From Lumbricus terrestris (taxonomy: Eukaryota > Annelida > Clitellata > Crassiclitellata > Lumbricidae), in contig OX457046.1 of NCBI GenBank assembly GCA_949752735.1, positions 29,526,177 through 29,590,176 of the forward strand: a stretch of DNA of 64,000 nucleotides, given 5' to 3'. A program made the position numbers and the translations under genes. Position 1 is the stretch's first letter; each line of letters opens with the position of its first letter. This document shows, one piece after another, positions 32,630 to 43,458 of the stretch. Under the pieces are notes generated by a model. The model made no database searches. It worked only from the letters and a program-made list of their open reading frames with translations, and was not told where the DNA came from.

Positions 32630-32764
32630 CAGTGGCGGAGCCAGGATTTCAGTTTTGGGGGCTAAAGGGGTTTTTCGTGCAAATATTTCATTTTTACATG
32701 GGGAAAAATGGATGGCCTTTTTTAGGGGGCTTAACCCCTAGCCCCCCCCCTAGCGCCGCCACTG
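32630..32764. mobile_element. hAT-like MITE (CAGTGGCGG family)
   Basis: CAGTGGCGGAGCCAGGATTT at the left and CTAGCGCCGCCACTG at the right. Flanks CCGTGCCC and CCGTGCTC match 7 of 8. 135 bp. Confidence 0.85.
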
Positions 32765-33040
32765 CCGTGCTCGGTTCCAGCATGCCACTAAGAGTCTAAG
32801 TCTCGTAAGTGATTCATCGTGATAATCTGTCTTGCGTCAGTTTGATCTTTGTACCGATTGCGTCACTCGAAGATAGATAAGAAGTATTATATGTTCTGCT
32901 AATCAATAAATCGGACTGTGTTAAGTCGTTGGCTCAGTCGTTTCTATTTCCGATAGGCGTTCACATGCGGTTTCGTTTTCAAACAACAATCGCCAAAAAA
33001 TCTGATGATAATTTTTTCTAGTCATCCCAAGAAAAAGTGG

Positions 33041-33920
33041 TAACGGCCGGCCCGCTATTCCGAGGGTCCACTATTCCGAAGGTCCACTATTCCGACCATT
33101 CGCTATAATTTTGTTCGTTATCCTTGTGGTTAGGGTTACAGTGGGTTATGGTTAGGGTTGGGGCTAGGGTGCACGGGTAAGGGTTGGGTGGGCAAGGATT
33201 AGGTTTGGGGTTATAGTTAGGGTTGTGGAGGGCTAGGGTCAGGGTTATGGTTGGGGTGGGTTAGAGTTAGGTTTAGGATTATGGTTAGGGTTGGGGTGAA
33301 TTAGGGTTAGGGTTATAGTTAGGTTTAGGGTTAGGTTTAGGCAGCGGCGCCCGCAGGATTTTTTTCTTGTACGCACAGAAATTTTCGATGGAGGCGGAAC
33401 AGGGAAAAATGTTTCGTCAAAGTCGCCGAAAAAACCGATGACCTATTTTTTTAGTCATCACCCAAAAAATTCCCCAAGACATACCTTTTCCATCCGCCGA
33501 AAAAACTGATGACTTTTTTTAGTCATCAGCCAAAAAATTCCCCAAAACATACCTTTTCCATCCGCCGGAAAAACTGATGACTTTTTAGTCATCAGCCAAA
33601 AAAATTCCCCAAAACATACCTTTTCCATCCGCCGAAAAAACTGATGACTTTTTTTTAGTCATCAGCCAAAAATTTCTCCAAAACATACCTTTTCCATCCG
33701 CCGAAAAAACCGATGACCTATTTTTTTAGTCATCACCCAAAAAATTCCCCAAAACATACCTTTTCCATCCGCCGAAAAAACTGATGACCTTTTTTTAGTC
33801 GTCGCGCTGTACGCACTTGCGTACGTGCGTACGTCTGCGGGCGTCGCTGGGTTTAGGGTTAGGGTTCGAAATAGTGGACCTTCGGAATAGGGTACCCTCG
33901 GAATAGTGGACCCAAACCAG
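33041..33920. mobile_element. inverted-repeat element with telomere-like core
   Basis: 'gggtccactattccgaaggt' (33064) is inverted as 'gtggaccttcggaatag' (33872). Between them are about 220 bp of degenerate TTAGGG (GGTTAGGGTTA, GGTTTAGG), split by the nested MITE at 33342. AGAAAAAG occurs just outside each end and may be its target duplication. Confidence 0.7.
33342..33849. mobile_element. hAT-like MITE with six internal hairpin repeats
   Basis: CAGCGGCGCCCGCAGG at the left and CTGCGGGCGTCGCTG at the right. GGTTTAGG flanks both sides exactly (33334-33341, 33850-33857). The interior has six ~68-bp units, each with a GATGAC..GTCATC (or GTCGTC) hairpin and 'aaaacataccttttccatcc'. A two-unit relative is at 58865. 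Confidence 0.9.
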
Positions 33921-34124
33921 AAAAAGATACCTACCGTTTCATCCGCCAAAATAGTTGACCTTTTTAGTCATCAGTCATAATTATAGCTAGGTGGCCTCTC
34001 TGGTGTCCTGTTTTTCTCTCCCGCTGCATTGATTTAATGGCTTGTTCAAACCAAATGGGGGGGACGTCCCATGCACTTTTTTAATGGGGCCCATGGCCAG
34101 ATTGGCCCCCTTGATCCGCCCCTG
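33921..34124. mobile_element. hAT-like MITE fragment (GGATCCGCCCCTG end)
   Basis: Matches the right half of the element at 47822 ('ctctcccgctgcat', 'aaaccaaatgggg', 'gatccgcccctg'). Its left part is probably the 32985-33040 piece, separated by the telomere-like element. Confidence 0.7.
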
Positions 34125-34269
34125 CAGTGGGCCAATGCTGATCCTAATCTCAAGTAGCCTTGTATGGAATATGGATCACTACATTGAGTTCGTCAACTCA
34201 CCTTTGAGCTCGCATAGGCCTACTAGTAGCCTACGATACATGTAGAGTTGCAGACACACATATAGTGTA

Positions 34270-34496
34270 CAGTGGCGGCACCAGGATTTCAGTTTTGGGG
34301 GGGCTGAAACCTACCGGAGCGCTAACTTTCCATTTTCATCCGCCAAAATTTCTGGCGCCTTTTTTAGTCATCCGGTCGAAAATCGTGGAAATATTTCAGC
34401 TTTGGGAGTAAAAAACCCGGATGGCCTTTTTAAAGGGGGCTTAGCCTTTTATAGGGGCGGGGACTTAGCCCCCTAGCCACCCCTAGCGCCGCCACA
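34270..34496. mobile_element. hAT-like MITE (CAGTGGCGG family)
   Basis: CAGTGGCGGCACCAGGATTT at the left and CCCCTAGCGCCGCCACAG at the right, with a GTCATC hairpin unit inside. The target duplication is weak (ATAGTGTA versus ATGCTGTG). Confidence 0.7.
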
Positions 34497-34894
34497 GATG
34501 CTGTGGGTCCCCTCCTGCAAAATTGACTATCTGCGGGCGCCCATGATTGGCATGCAGAAAGTCACATGCCGGAAGAAATTTCAGAATAGGACCAAAGGAC
34601 AATTGTGATCGGACACCATTCGTCATAGAACAAAGTTATAAAGCCCGTGATTAATCGTTGCGTCACAGTTCAACACCGGATAAACCCTCTGACTCAGAGT
34701 ATAGTGTTTAATATAGAACCCCCACTCTTGGGTTGGGTAGGGATTCAGATTAATACATCAATGTTAGGCCTACACCACAGTATAAATAACAAACAGTACG
34801 TCGACTTGCTTTCCTGCCTGTTGACTAGTTTTTCTGGTCAGCGCCATTTTGACAGAACTACTTCACACTTAAGTAATGCAGTGAAATTATCGTT

Positions 34895-35274
34895 TTTAAT
34901 AATAATAATAAAAATTATTCGTTTATTCAAATTCAATCTGACACACCGCAGAACGATTACAGGTACAAGTTATACGAAATACGGCCAGCTTCGCACGACA
35001 CGCAGGTCGGCTACAACAGGTTCGGTAACTTAACACTAATGGCCTAAGTGTTGGAACGCTCCTGATCGGCCAAGCCAGGAGTGGGAGGGGCTAACTCTTA
35101 TTCTTCAACAGACCCGAGGCAAACAACACAACAGAAAGCGGCGAAAGCGCCACTAGCTGGCAGCTAACAGAAAATTCAAATAAATGTTTGCCCTGAGCGA
35201 CGCTTGAACCCGCGGGTCGCGATAATGACTCTCAGTTTATCGGCCAACGCTCTCTCCACTGAGCTACGGACCCC
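34895..35274 (-). mobile_element. tRNA-derived SINE (second family)
   Basis: On the minus strand: a tRNA-like head with A box TAGCTCAGTGGAGAGAGC and B box GGGTTCAAGC (35195-35274), a ~230-bp body, and the tail 'gcggtgtgtcagattg' to 'gaataaacgaataat' with (ATT)n. The tail matches 4150-4240 and resembles the LINE end at 19800. The head is degraded, so a functional tRNA is unlikely. Confidence 0.75.
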
Positions 35275-36490
35275 CAACGTTGCTAGGCAACATATGCATT
35301 GTGACGTCGCATACGCCTCTCTACAAAAATGGCGGACTACTCTAAAAATGGTTACACATTCAAACTGCAGCAGAGGCTAGAAGTCGACGTACTGTTTGTT
35401 ATTTATACTGTGGTCAGGCCTACACTGTCGAATTTTTTCTCACGAGGAATTATTCTACATGTAGAATATATAGGCTACTGGGGGAAGGGAAATGTTACCG
35501 TGCAATGCATATAAACACCACCTGTCGAATTTTTCTGTGCGGGGAATGTAATTCCGCGGGGAGCTTTCCATCCTCCGGAGATGCCTAGAATAAGCACTGA
35601 CGCTCTTGGATAAACCGGTGCGCATCGATCGTTTGGCTTTGAGTGGGACTATAGATGTTTGGAGATTACGATAATTATTAGTTCTGTATACAAACACACC
35701 GCAAAGTGCAAACTTTGAATTGTCAGATGATGAGCACATTAATCGTAAACTTCTGTAGCGCCACTCCCACCCAAGTCAAGCGCAGGGCACCAGCTTATTC
35801 ACGTGCGCTAATAATATGGGTGAGTGAATAAGTAGGTAGCCTATGCTAGACTATTGCTAGTGAGTTGGCGTCGACTGCTATGGTCGATCGGTCCGTTCCC
35901 GAGACTTTAACCCGTGTTTCTTGATGGTTAACCACAAGGTATAAGGTCTCAGGGAAGGACAAAACAACCTCTTGCTATTGCAGGTGTGTATTCAGGCTGT
36001 ATATATAAGTTGCATATATATACTATAATATAAAACTAATAATATAACTAATAATATAATAGGCCTATATACTATATATATATATGTAATTATTACCGTG
36101 TAGGCCTACATAAGCTGCATATAGCCTACGTCCTATGCATGTGAAATGTGTTTTTCCAGGGATTACGCATAATATTCCCTAAGAAATGTACTTTATCAGG
36201 GTTTATGTATTGTAGGCCTATATATCCACTTTTATACCAGTCACCCCAAAACCCAAGCCATAAACATCCAGACTCATCCCAGCCTCTGACATTGACCTAT
36301 GACAATACACCCCGATCCCAACATTTTCAGGGTGGGCCCTATATACTAACATATGCAAATATCATAAGTATATACTTATATAGGTCCACACATTCCCTGA
36401 ATTTTACATGCATTATACCTGGATGATACACATTTCCGGTCACACAATTGTATACAAGAAGGGGAAGGTACAAAGCAGCATGACTGTAAT
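35275..36490. other. unassigned stretch
   Basis: Contains a minus tail fragment 'gtagcgccactcccaccc' at 35757 and AT-rich patches (36000-36100). ORFs of 61-94 codons without motifs. Confidence 0.3.
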
Positions 36491-36504
36491 TAATGTGATT
36501 GCAA

Positions 36505-36566
36505 TGGACTGACTGACTGACTGACTGGCTGACTGACTGACTGACTGACTGACTGACTACTTGATC

Positions 36567-36655
<89 letters not shown>
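36505..36655. repeat. (GACT)n then (TTA)n microsatellites
   Basis: About 12 GACT units (36507-36556) and about 28 TTA units (36569-36655). Confidence 0.97.
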
Positions 36656-36656
<1 letters not shown>

Positions 36657-36704
36657 AATTTTTATATTTTCAACAAATATTCCATGCAGAACAAAAGCTT
36701 ATCT

Positions 36705-36890
36705 TATCTTATCTGACCATTTGTAAAGCGCTTCTCGCAGCAAGAGCCTTTCAGAAGCGCTCCCAGTGCGTTTAACTCCGAGAAAAAAGGCAAGTTTTTA
36801 GACGAGAGAAAGACGAGGATACACTACCAGAGAGGATGGCAGAGCGAACTGATGGGGGAAGCCCATTGTCTGCCTGACATACTTACATAC
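36705..36890 (-). pseudogene. L2-type LINE C-terminal fragment and tail
   Basis: The reverse complement reads LPPSVRSAILSG, SSFSRLKTCLF and then the tail 'gggagcgcttctgaaaggct' to 'gagaagcgctttacaaatgg' with (GATAA)n. Same subfamily as 26890, truncated at the 5' side. Confidence 0.75.
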
Positions 36891-36905
36891 ATGACCTACA
36901 TATTG

Positions 36906-37017
36906 TTGATGATGATGATGACGACGATGACAATGATGATGATCATCATCATGATCATGACCATCATCATCATATATTTATAATAATAAAGATAGTAACA
37001 ATGATAAAAATAAATAA

Positions 37018-37063
<46 letters not shown>

Positions 37064-37560
37064 TTAACAGTGACCTAATTTTAATTTCTAAGAACCTGAG
37101 AGATTTTTCTTACCTCGGGCGGAAAAAACTAATACCAATGATAATAATAAGGATAGTAATAATAATAATAACAATAACAACAACAACAATAATAATAAGC
37201 CTGGAAGCAGACGAATAGGGCCATTCCGGACTGGTTTTAAAGCAGTAGCCTAGTTAGGAGCGAAGTCACCGAGGGATCCTAAATACCTCGGGGCAAACAA
37301 AAATAGTTATAATACAAATAATAATAGCAATTATAATAATAATAAAAAATGCAAACTAAATAATAGTAATAATAATAATAATTTAATGATAATAACAATA
37401 ATAATATTAATAACAACAACAATGTTGTGAAACCTGGAACGAGGCCTGATTTCTCAGAGATTCATTTTTTACTACTAAAATAATTTTTATAAATCCTGAG
37501 CAATCATTAATACCTTGGGTCAAAAATAATAAAAATAATAATAAGACTAATGACAATTTC
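36906..37560. repeat. (ATG/AAT)n arrays with three LINE-type 3' end fragments
   Basis: AAT/ATG repeats interrupted at about 37085-37130, 37200-37310 and 37430-37540. Each interruption is a short piece with a CCTGAG..CCTCGGG hairpin motif followed by CAAAAATAATAAT. The same end is seen complete at 39405-39490, so these are severely truncated copies set in trinucleotide repeats. Confidence 0.65.
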
Positions 37561-37889
37561 GACACTGCCGTCGTAAATAGGCCTACAATTTAATTGACTG
37601 TAACGATTTGCAACATTTTTTCCACCGGAAAGGCTCGTTTACATTATTAGGCCTAGACCAGTTATTACATTGCCAATTACATTGCTTAAAAATTGATATT
37701 TGGGATGAAAGATAACATGATTTCTAACCTTAAATAAATGAATATATAAATAGATAAAAAAATAAAAGATAAATGGTAATATTAATGGCAAATTCTAGAT
37801 AGCCTAATGAGTAATGATTGAATATCGAGATATTATCTTGCATTGAATTGATGATCCCGCCATCTACGTGCAGGTTAGTCAGTGTACAT

Positions 37890-38122
37890 CAAGGGTGGAT
37901 ACAGAAATTTTCGAAGGGGCCAAAATTTTCGGTCTTGGGACAGAGAAAATTTTTCGTCTTGATCGCCGAAATGTCGTACGGACCTCGTAGTAGTGGGGAG
38001 GGTCCTACGGAACTACTCATGGGGGCGGGGGGTGCACGTCAATTTTCCAACCCAGAATAGCTGGTCAAAAATAAAATATTCATGGAGGGCATGGCCGGAT
38101 TGGCCCCCTGGATCCGCCCCTG
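37890..38122. mobile_element. hAT-like MITE (GGATCCGCCCCTG family)
   Basis: CAAGGGTGGATACAGAAATT at the left, GGATCCGCCCCTG at the right. Flanks GTGTACAT and GCGTATAT match 6 of 8. 233 bp. Confidence 0.75.
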
Positions 38123-38469
38123 GCGTATATAATTATATATTCTTCTCAGCGGAGAGTTCATGCTAACGAATTTGGTCCACAGTTCTCAGTAGACGTCAGG
38201 CGAGACGAGAACGAGAAACATAGGGCGTATACACGTTTGTGCGATGACTGTAAACGTTTCTAACAATGACGCATGGTTTTATTAGTTGGACGGATAAGAT
38301 GGATCGTCGTGGCTAAATGGAAGCTTCGGTTTAGACATTGAAAAATCGGTGGGGGAATTAGCTGGAAGAGGACGAGGCGGACACGGAAAGAAGCAGTTCT
38401 GGAGGAGGAGAGTAGAACGAGGGATGTATGATGGATATGATGGGCACAGGAGAGGAGGAAAGGCGTAGG

Positions 38470-38822
38470 GGGGATATGAGAATAAAGATATTATGGGTGC
38501 AACCGTGCAGGGAAGAAATGCTTAGGGGAAAATATGAGAATAAAGATATGATGCGTGCAGGGAAGAAGTGCGTATGGGGAAAATATGAGAATAAAGATTT
38601 TATGGTACAGGGAAGAAATACCTAGGGGGAAAATATGAGAATAAAGATATGATGTTTAGCCTACAGGGAAGAAATGCGTAGGGGGAAATAATTATGAGAA
38701 TAAAGATATGATGAGTAGGCCTACAGGGAGGAAATGCGTAGAGGGGAAAATATGAGAATAAAGATATGATGGGTGCAGGGAAGAAATGCGTAGCGGAAAA
38801 ATAATATGAGAATAAAGGCCAA
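38470..38822. repeat. 50-60-bp minisatellite, about 7 copies
   Basis: Unit 'atatgagaataaagatatga' plus 'tgggtgcagggaagaaatgc' and 'gtaggggaaa'. Copies at 38602, 38651 and 38711 differ at one TA: 'ggtacaggg', 'tttagcctacaggg', 'agtaggcctacaggg'. Confidence 0.9.
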
Positions 38823-38887
38823 GGACAACAACGGAAAGACTGAGCGGAAATAATGGAAAATGGATAGGGAGGGTCACTTTTAATAAA

Positions 38888-38890
38888 ACA

Positions 38891-38956
<66 letters not shown>

Positions 38957-39052
38957 ATTTGTGCTAACGATTAAAAAATTAGTAATAATATTATTTTTAT
39001 TGATTATGGTGACGATGATGATGATGATTTTAATATTAGAATAATAATAGTA

Positions 39053-39130
<78 letters not shown>

Positions 39131-39132
39131 GT
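38888..39132. repeat. (TTA)n and inverted (AAT)n microsatellites
   Basis: About 22 TTA units (38889-38955) and about 26 AAT units (39056-39132) facing each other, able to pair as a hairpin. Poly-Tyr and poly-Asn frames are artefacts. Confidence 0.97.
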
Positions 39133-39199
39133 AATGTGACATGACAAATGTAATGTAATGTAACTTGACAAATGCAATGAACTATCCACGTCATACATC

Positions 39200-39490
39200 T
39201 TTGTTCCTTTGGCTTTCGAGACACTGGGTCCGATTAATAACGAAGGATTATCATTCCTCTCGGACCTGGGACAGAAGTTAAGCATTGTAACGGGGGACCC
39301 ACGGGAGACAACATTTTTGTTTCAACGAATCTCGCTCACGATGCAACGCTATAATGCTGTGGCCTTTAAGGGCACATTCGCCGACCAAGAAACAGAAGAT
39401 GAGTAGGGCCTTTCCAGACTTTTGATTTTATATTAGGCGTTAGTGAAGTCCCTGAGGGATCCTATATACCTCGGGGCAAAAAAGATAATA
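39200..39490 (+). pseudogene. retrotransposon C-terminal fragment, copy 1
   Basis: The frame 39209-39406 reads MAFETLGPINNEGLSFLSDL, GDPRETTFLFQRISL and MQRYNAVAFKGTFAD then stop. I recall this block as the C-terminus of invertebrate non-LTR-type polyproteins, but the clade is uncertain. It is followed by a 3' end with CCTGAGGGATCCTATATACCTCGGG-type hairpin sequence (split by positions 39450-39475) and AATAAT. 5'-truncated. Confidence 0.65.
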
Positions 39491-39775
39491 TAATGGATTT
39501 CGAAACAATGGGACCAATCAACGCCAAGGGACAGGCATTTCTCGCCGACCTGAGACGTACGTCTCTTGGCCCAAGTTTCTGGTGAACCAAGAGAAACCAG
39601 TTACTTGTTCCAGCGCCTGTCTATCATTATTCAGCGCTTCAATGCTGTTGCCTTTCACAGCACTTTTGTTCTCCTTGATCTTGACTCGGATGGCCACTCC
39701 AGAGTTAAAATTTCTTATTAATTAATATCTGAAACCTGAGGGATTATAGATACCTCGGGTAAAAATAATAACATT
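39491..39775 (+). pseudogene. retrotransposon C-terminal fragment, copy 2
   Basis: A second, frameshifted copy of the same block (MDFETMGPINAKGQAFLADL; then LFQRLSIIIQRFNAVAFHST in another frame). It is placed head-to-tail after copy 1 and ends in the same CCTGAGG..CCTCGGG tail and AATAATAA. Confidence 0.65.
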
Positions 39776-40303
39776 TCGCTTGTTTGATTTTACAGCGGTT
39801 CAAACCACGCGTAATTGGTTGTATTTGAAATACTTTCTGCTGTAAATTTTTCATATTATCTTCTCAACTAGCCAAAATATCGTTCTTGCAGTAAACGCTG
39901 ATGCGGTAGAAGGAGGTACTAGCTTTAAATGATTAATTGTGCTGACTCAAAGAGGCTACATCGCTCACATCCAAGTAGGCTAGGAAGTTGGGAAGTCCGA
40001 CGGGGTGACGAGATTTTCGGAAATGCTATGGCGTCCCATTTCATATATGACACAACTAATGGGAGTTTCTCATGTGTAATACTAGAGCTACATGTATGAT
40101 GCTTATCAGATCCTACGCAACGAGAGGTAGGCGAGCGCAGACAAATAAGCAGTCATACATAGGCCTACACAATTATATATAGCCTATGGATATAATTATA
40201 TTCTTACATAATATGCAATTACGCATACATGCATTATATATTTATCATGTATTTAGTTACATCACTTGTGGTTTGTAAATCTACAAATGATAAAGCTATA
40301 ATA
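39776..40303. other. unassigned stretch
   Basis: AT-rich, no gene or clear repeat. Confidence 0.3.
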
Positions 40304-40604
40304 CAGGGTGGGCAAAAAGGTGCCTCCTACGGGTTTTTGTCAATATCTTGACCAGAAGTAAGAATTTTAATGTCAAGTTCTACAGACTTAAGGACAATTC
40401 AATTTTACGTACAATAACCAAATTTTACCAAACATTGTAAAGCAGAACGAAAGTCATATCACTTTTAATGAATCCACCACCTGTTTTTTTAATGATCAAA
40501 ACAAAACGGGACAAAAGTAGAAAAAAACAATTTTTAAAGTCACAACTCAAATAATAATGTCGTCAAATAGACTTGATATTGCCAGACAATCGTTATTAGC
40601 CTAA

Positions 40605-41040
40605 TCTATATTATAAGGCAGAAACACTTTCTGTATGTTTATTTGTTTGTACGCTTTTGACTCTCCCCTGCAGAATAGGCTCGGAAATGAAACAGCGTCG
40701 GTTTAAAAAAATTATTGCAATCGATTCTTACCCAAATTATAAGGTCATCGCAACTATTTTCAGGTTTTAATTCCGTTTAAAACGAAAGTTATTAGCGTTT
40801 TAACACAGATTTCATCAATAATAACGCTTCAGTAAAGAGTCTACAGCCCATGACGTCATACCCGCCGAGTAATAATTTTCGCAGCGCCCCGCAGCGGCGG
40901 GTCACCTTTGGCCTTTTGGGGAAGCGGGGTGGGGTGGAGGGTTGGCGAAAACCCGAAATCTAGCGGTCTACGATGGGTACCACAGTGGAGTAGTGTTTAA
41001 AACCCTATATTTCCCGGGCAACGCCGGGTAACACATCTAG
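40605..41040 (+). mobile_element. non-autonomous Helitron-like element
   Basis: 5' end TCTATATTATAAGGCAG preceded by A. The 3' end has the hairpin CCCGGGCAACGCCGGG, then TAACACATCTAG followed by T. These are the TC start, 3' hairpin, CTAG end and A/T insertion site of Helitrons. 436 bp, no Rep/helicase. Confidence 0.8.
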
Positions 41041-41589
41041 TCTTATATAAAAAAAGAAAAAGGGTGCCAGTGTGGCTACACGTCACTGTGACATAATTTG
41101 GCAAGACGACTATGAAAAAAGCACTAAATAAAAAAATTCAGATCAATGATTTTGCCATTGAAACAAAAAACTTACTTATTTAAAAATTATAATGCCCAAG
41201 GTGTCAATGACAGGCGAAATGTGTATTCAAAACATTTTATGAGCAATTAGAACTTGGAGCTAAAGCTATAATCGTCGCTTACTCTGATAAACAGCGAATG
41301 CAGAAAAATCAAGAATTGAGAGTTAAGAAATATGGGCACAACAGTCACAGTAACTATAGTATCGGGGACCGACGTGTCGGTTACGGTCATGTTAGGCGTT
41401 GTGAGGGTCGATTAGGACTCAGGTTAGGCGTCGTGGGGTCGGTTATGGTCAGGTTAGGCCTCGTGAGGGTAGGTAAGGTCAGATCAGGCGTCGTGAGAGT
41501 CGGTTGGGGTTAGGTTTATGGCTAGTGTAGTCGTTCGGTCCCGATACTATAGTTACGCCGAAATATGCCGTTGATGAAAGGAGATCGGC

Positions 41590-42200
41590 TCAATTGGTAT
41601 CTTTGAGAAGAGCCAATAGCCCCAATAACCCGATGGATCATCAAGTGTGGAGAGCTATGCTGGAGAAATATCACAATCTGTGATCAAAGCATTGCAAGAG
41701 CAATAAAAGAATTGCTTTTTGCATTGAACTCGATGTGGGAAGATTTACCTCTGGGCCAACGGCGGATACAGAAATTTTCGAAAGGGGGCCAAACTTTTCG
41801 CTCTTGGGACAAGGAAAATTTTTTGTCTTGGTCGCAGAAAAATCTGATGACTTTTTTAGTCATCTGTCTCGAATTCCCAAGAAAAGATACCATTTTATCC
41901 GCCAAAATAGTTGATGACTTTTTTAGTAGTACGGACCTCGTATACGGACCTCGTGGGCGTGGGGGAAGGTCCTACGGAACTACTCATGGGGAGGCCACGT
42001 CAACTTTCCAAGCCAAAATAGCTGGTAAAAAATAAAGATATTTCGAAATGGGGGGGGGGGGTATGGCCGGATTGCCCCCCTGGATCCGCCACTGCTCTGG
42101 ACCACATCAGCAAGGCCATCCAGAACTTTACAAAGAGACTCGGAGCAAGTGTGGGCACCCGGTGGTGGAACATTGAGTACAAGCTGTGAAGCACAATCAC
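41590..42200 (+). pseudogene. mariner-like transposase C-terminal remnant, split by a MITE
   Basis: About 41610-41690 reads NSPNNPMDHQVWRAMLEKY, a decayed form of the SPDLNPLDYxVW catalytic-region motif of mariner-like transposases. After the MITE (41757-42094) the frame resumes LDHISKAIQNFTKRLGASVG and stops at a TGA near 42188. The MITE's 8-bp duplication sits inside the coding sequence, so it inserted into a once-coding copy. The N-terminal DNA-binding part is not recognisable. Confidence 0.7.
41757..42094. mobile_element. hAT-like MITE nested in the transposase remnant
   Basis: CAACGGCGGATACAGAAATT at the left, GGATCCGCCACTG at the right. CTCTGGGC and CTCTGGAC flank it (7 of 8). Carries GATGAC..GTCATC hairpin units and a G10 run. 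338 bp. Confidence 0.88.
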
Positions 42201-42554
42201 GTCTAAAAGCAAATATTTGAGATGAGATTTTATCAAATCGGTTTGTTAAACTTTTTGTTGCGTTATACTTTTGGATCATCAAAATACAGTGGGTGGACTC
42301 ACCAAAAGTGACATAATTTTGTCTTGTTTGAAACTGTGTGGTAAAATTTGGCTATTGCACGTAAATATGAATTTATTCTATTTAAGTCTGAAAACTTGAT
42401 TTAAAAATTCATACATGTACTTCTAGCCAGGATAATGGCAAAAATTTATAGAAGGCTAGGCTACTTTTTTGGCCCACCAAGTAATGATGATGACAGCAAC
42501 AGATAATTATAATAATAGGGACATATAATAATAATGTTGCGTATTGTATGTTAG

Positions 42555-42745
42555 CATACATACATACATACATACATACATACATACATACATACATACA
42601 TACATACATACATACATACATACATACATACATACATACATACATACATACATACATACATACATACATACATACATACATACATACATACATACATACA
42701 TACATACATACACACATACATACATACATACATGCATGCATACAT
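42555..42745. repeat. (CATA)n microsatellite, about 46 units
   Basis: Near-perfect CATA for 190 bp; overlapping MYVC and HTYI frames are artefacts. Confidence 0.98.
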
Positions 42746-43456
42746 TATTACATATGGCTCGGCTATTATTTTAGATAACATAATATTATACCAGCGAGAC
42801 GTATATACACAATTACACATGTAGGCCAATATTATTATTAACTCATACATAATTACTATAGACCTTGAAACCGAATGCCATAGAGTACATAGAGTACTGC
42901 ACGTCGCACATTCTACAAAACAGACAGCCAGCTAGCCAGCCAGACAGACAGAATGAGAGAGAGCCAGACAGACAGAATAAGAGAGAGCCGTATACTACCT
43001 TTTAGCCTCGTAATTCATTCCCACGGTCGCCCATTCCCATTCCACCCCCATGCGAGCTCGTCCTTCACCCTGCACGACAGCCAACCAACCAGTCCACAAT
43101 GCAGCTCCCAGCATCTCCACCAGCCGCAGCAGCAGGCTCAGCATCTCTGTCTGTCTTACGCAAACGTTGCAACATCGTCGACGTGGAATTTCCGAATGCT
43201 AACGAACCAACCAACATGGTCGCTCGTTGGTCGGGTCGACGGCCGGGGCGGGCGGACGGGCGGACGGAGGGAGACAGGGAGAGGGGAGACGGAGGGAGAC
43301 AGAGGGAGACAGAGGGAGCTAGGAAGGGAGAGAGGAAGGGAGAGAGAAAGGAGAGGCTGGTAGGGAGGCGGCGTCGAATGCCTCTTGCAAAACAAACGCC
43401 ATAGAGTCAGACGATCGACATGTCTCGTCTGGAAAACTATATGAATATGTATATAT
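42746..43456. other. unassigned stretch with (GAGAGG)n purine tract
   Basis: (CAGA)n at 42920-42980 and a purine-rich GGGAGA tract at 43255-43370. Frames of 101-136 codons here are arginine-, glycine- and proline-rich repeat translations without domains. Confidence 0.4.
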
Positions 43457-43458
43457 TA

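Larger units (their letters stand above)
40304..42481. mobile_element. mariner-like element with ~190-bp inverted repeats, carrying nested insertions
   Basis: Flanked by TA (40302-40303 and 42482-42483). The left end CAGGGTGGGCAAAAAGGTGC continues for ~190 bp matching the inverse of 42290-42481 ('agccaaattttacca', 'cttttggtgagtccacc' in inverse). Contains a transposase remnant, a Helitron-like insertion and a hAT-like MITE, listed separately. Confidence 0.85.

Noticed and set aside
33120..33345. True interstitial telomere marking a chromosome fusion
   Set aside because: The TTAGGG-like repeat is degenerate and bracketed by inverted repeats, so a mobile-element core explains it better.
35195..35274. 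A functional tRNA gene on the minus strand
   Set aside because: A and B boxes are present but the acceptor and anticodon stems do not pair convincingly, and the sequence continues into a SINE body and tail.
42953..43404. Plus frames of 101-136 codons
   Set aside because: Arise from CAGA, proline-coding and GGGAGA repeats; no conserved motif or splice context.
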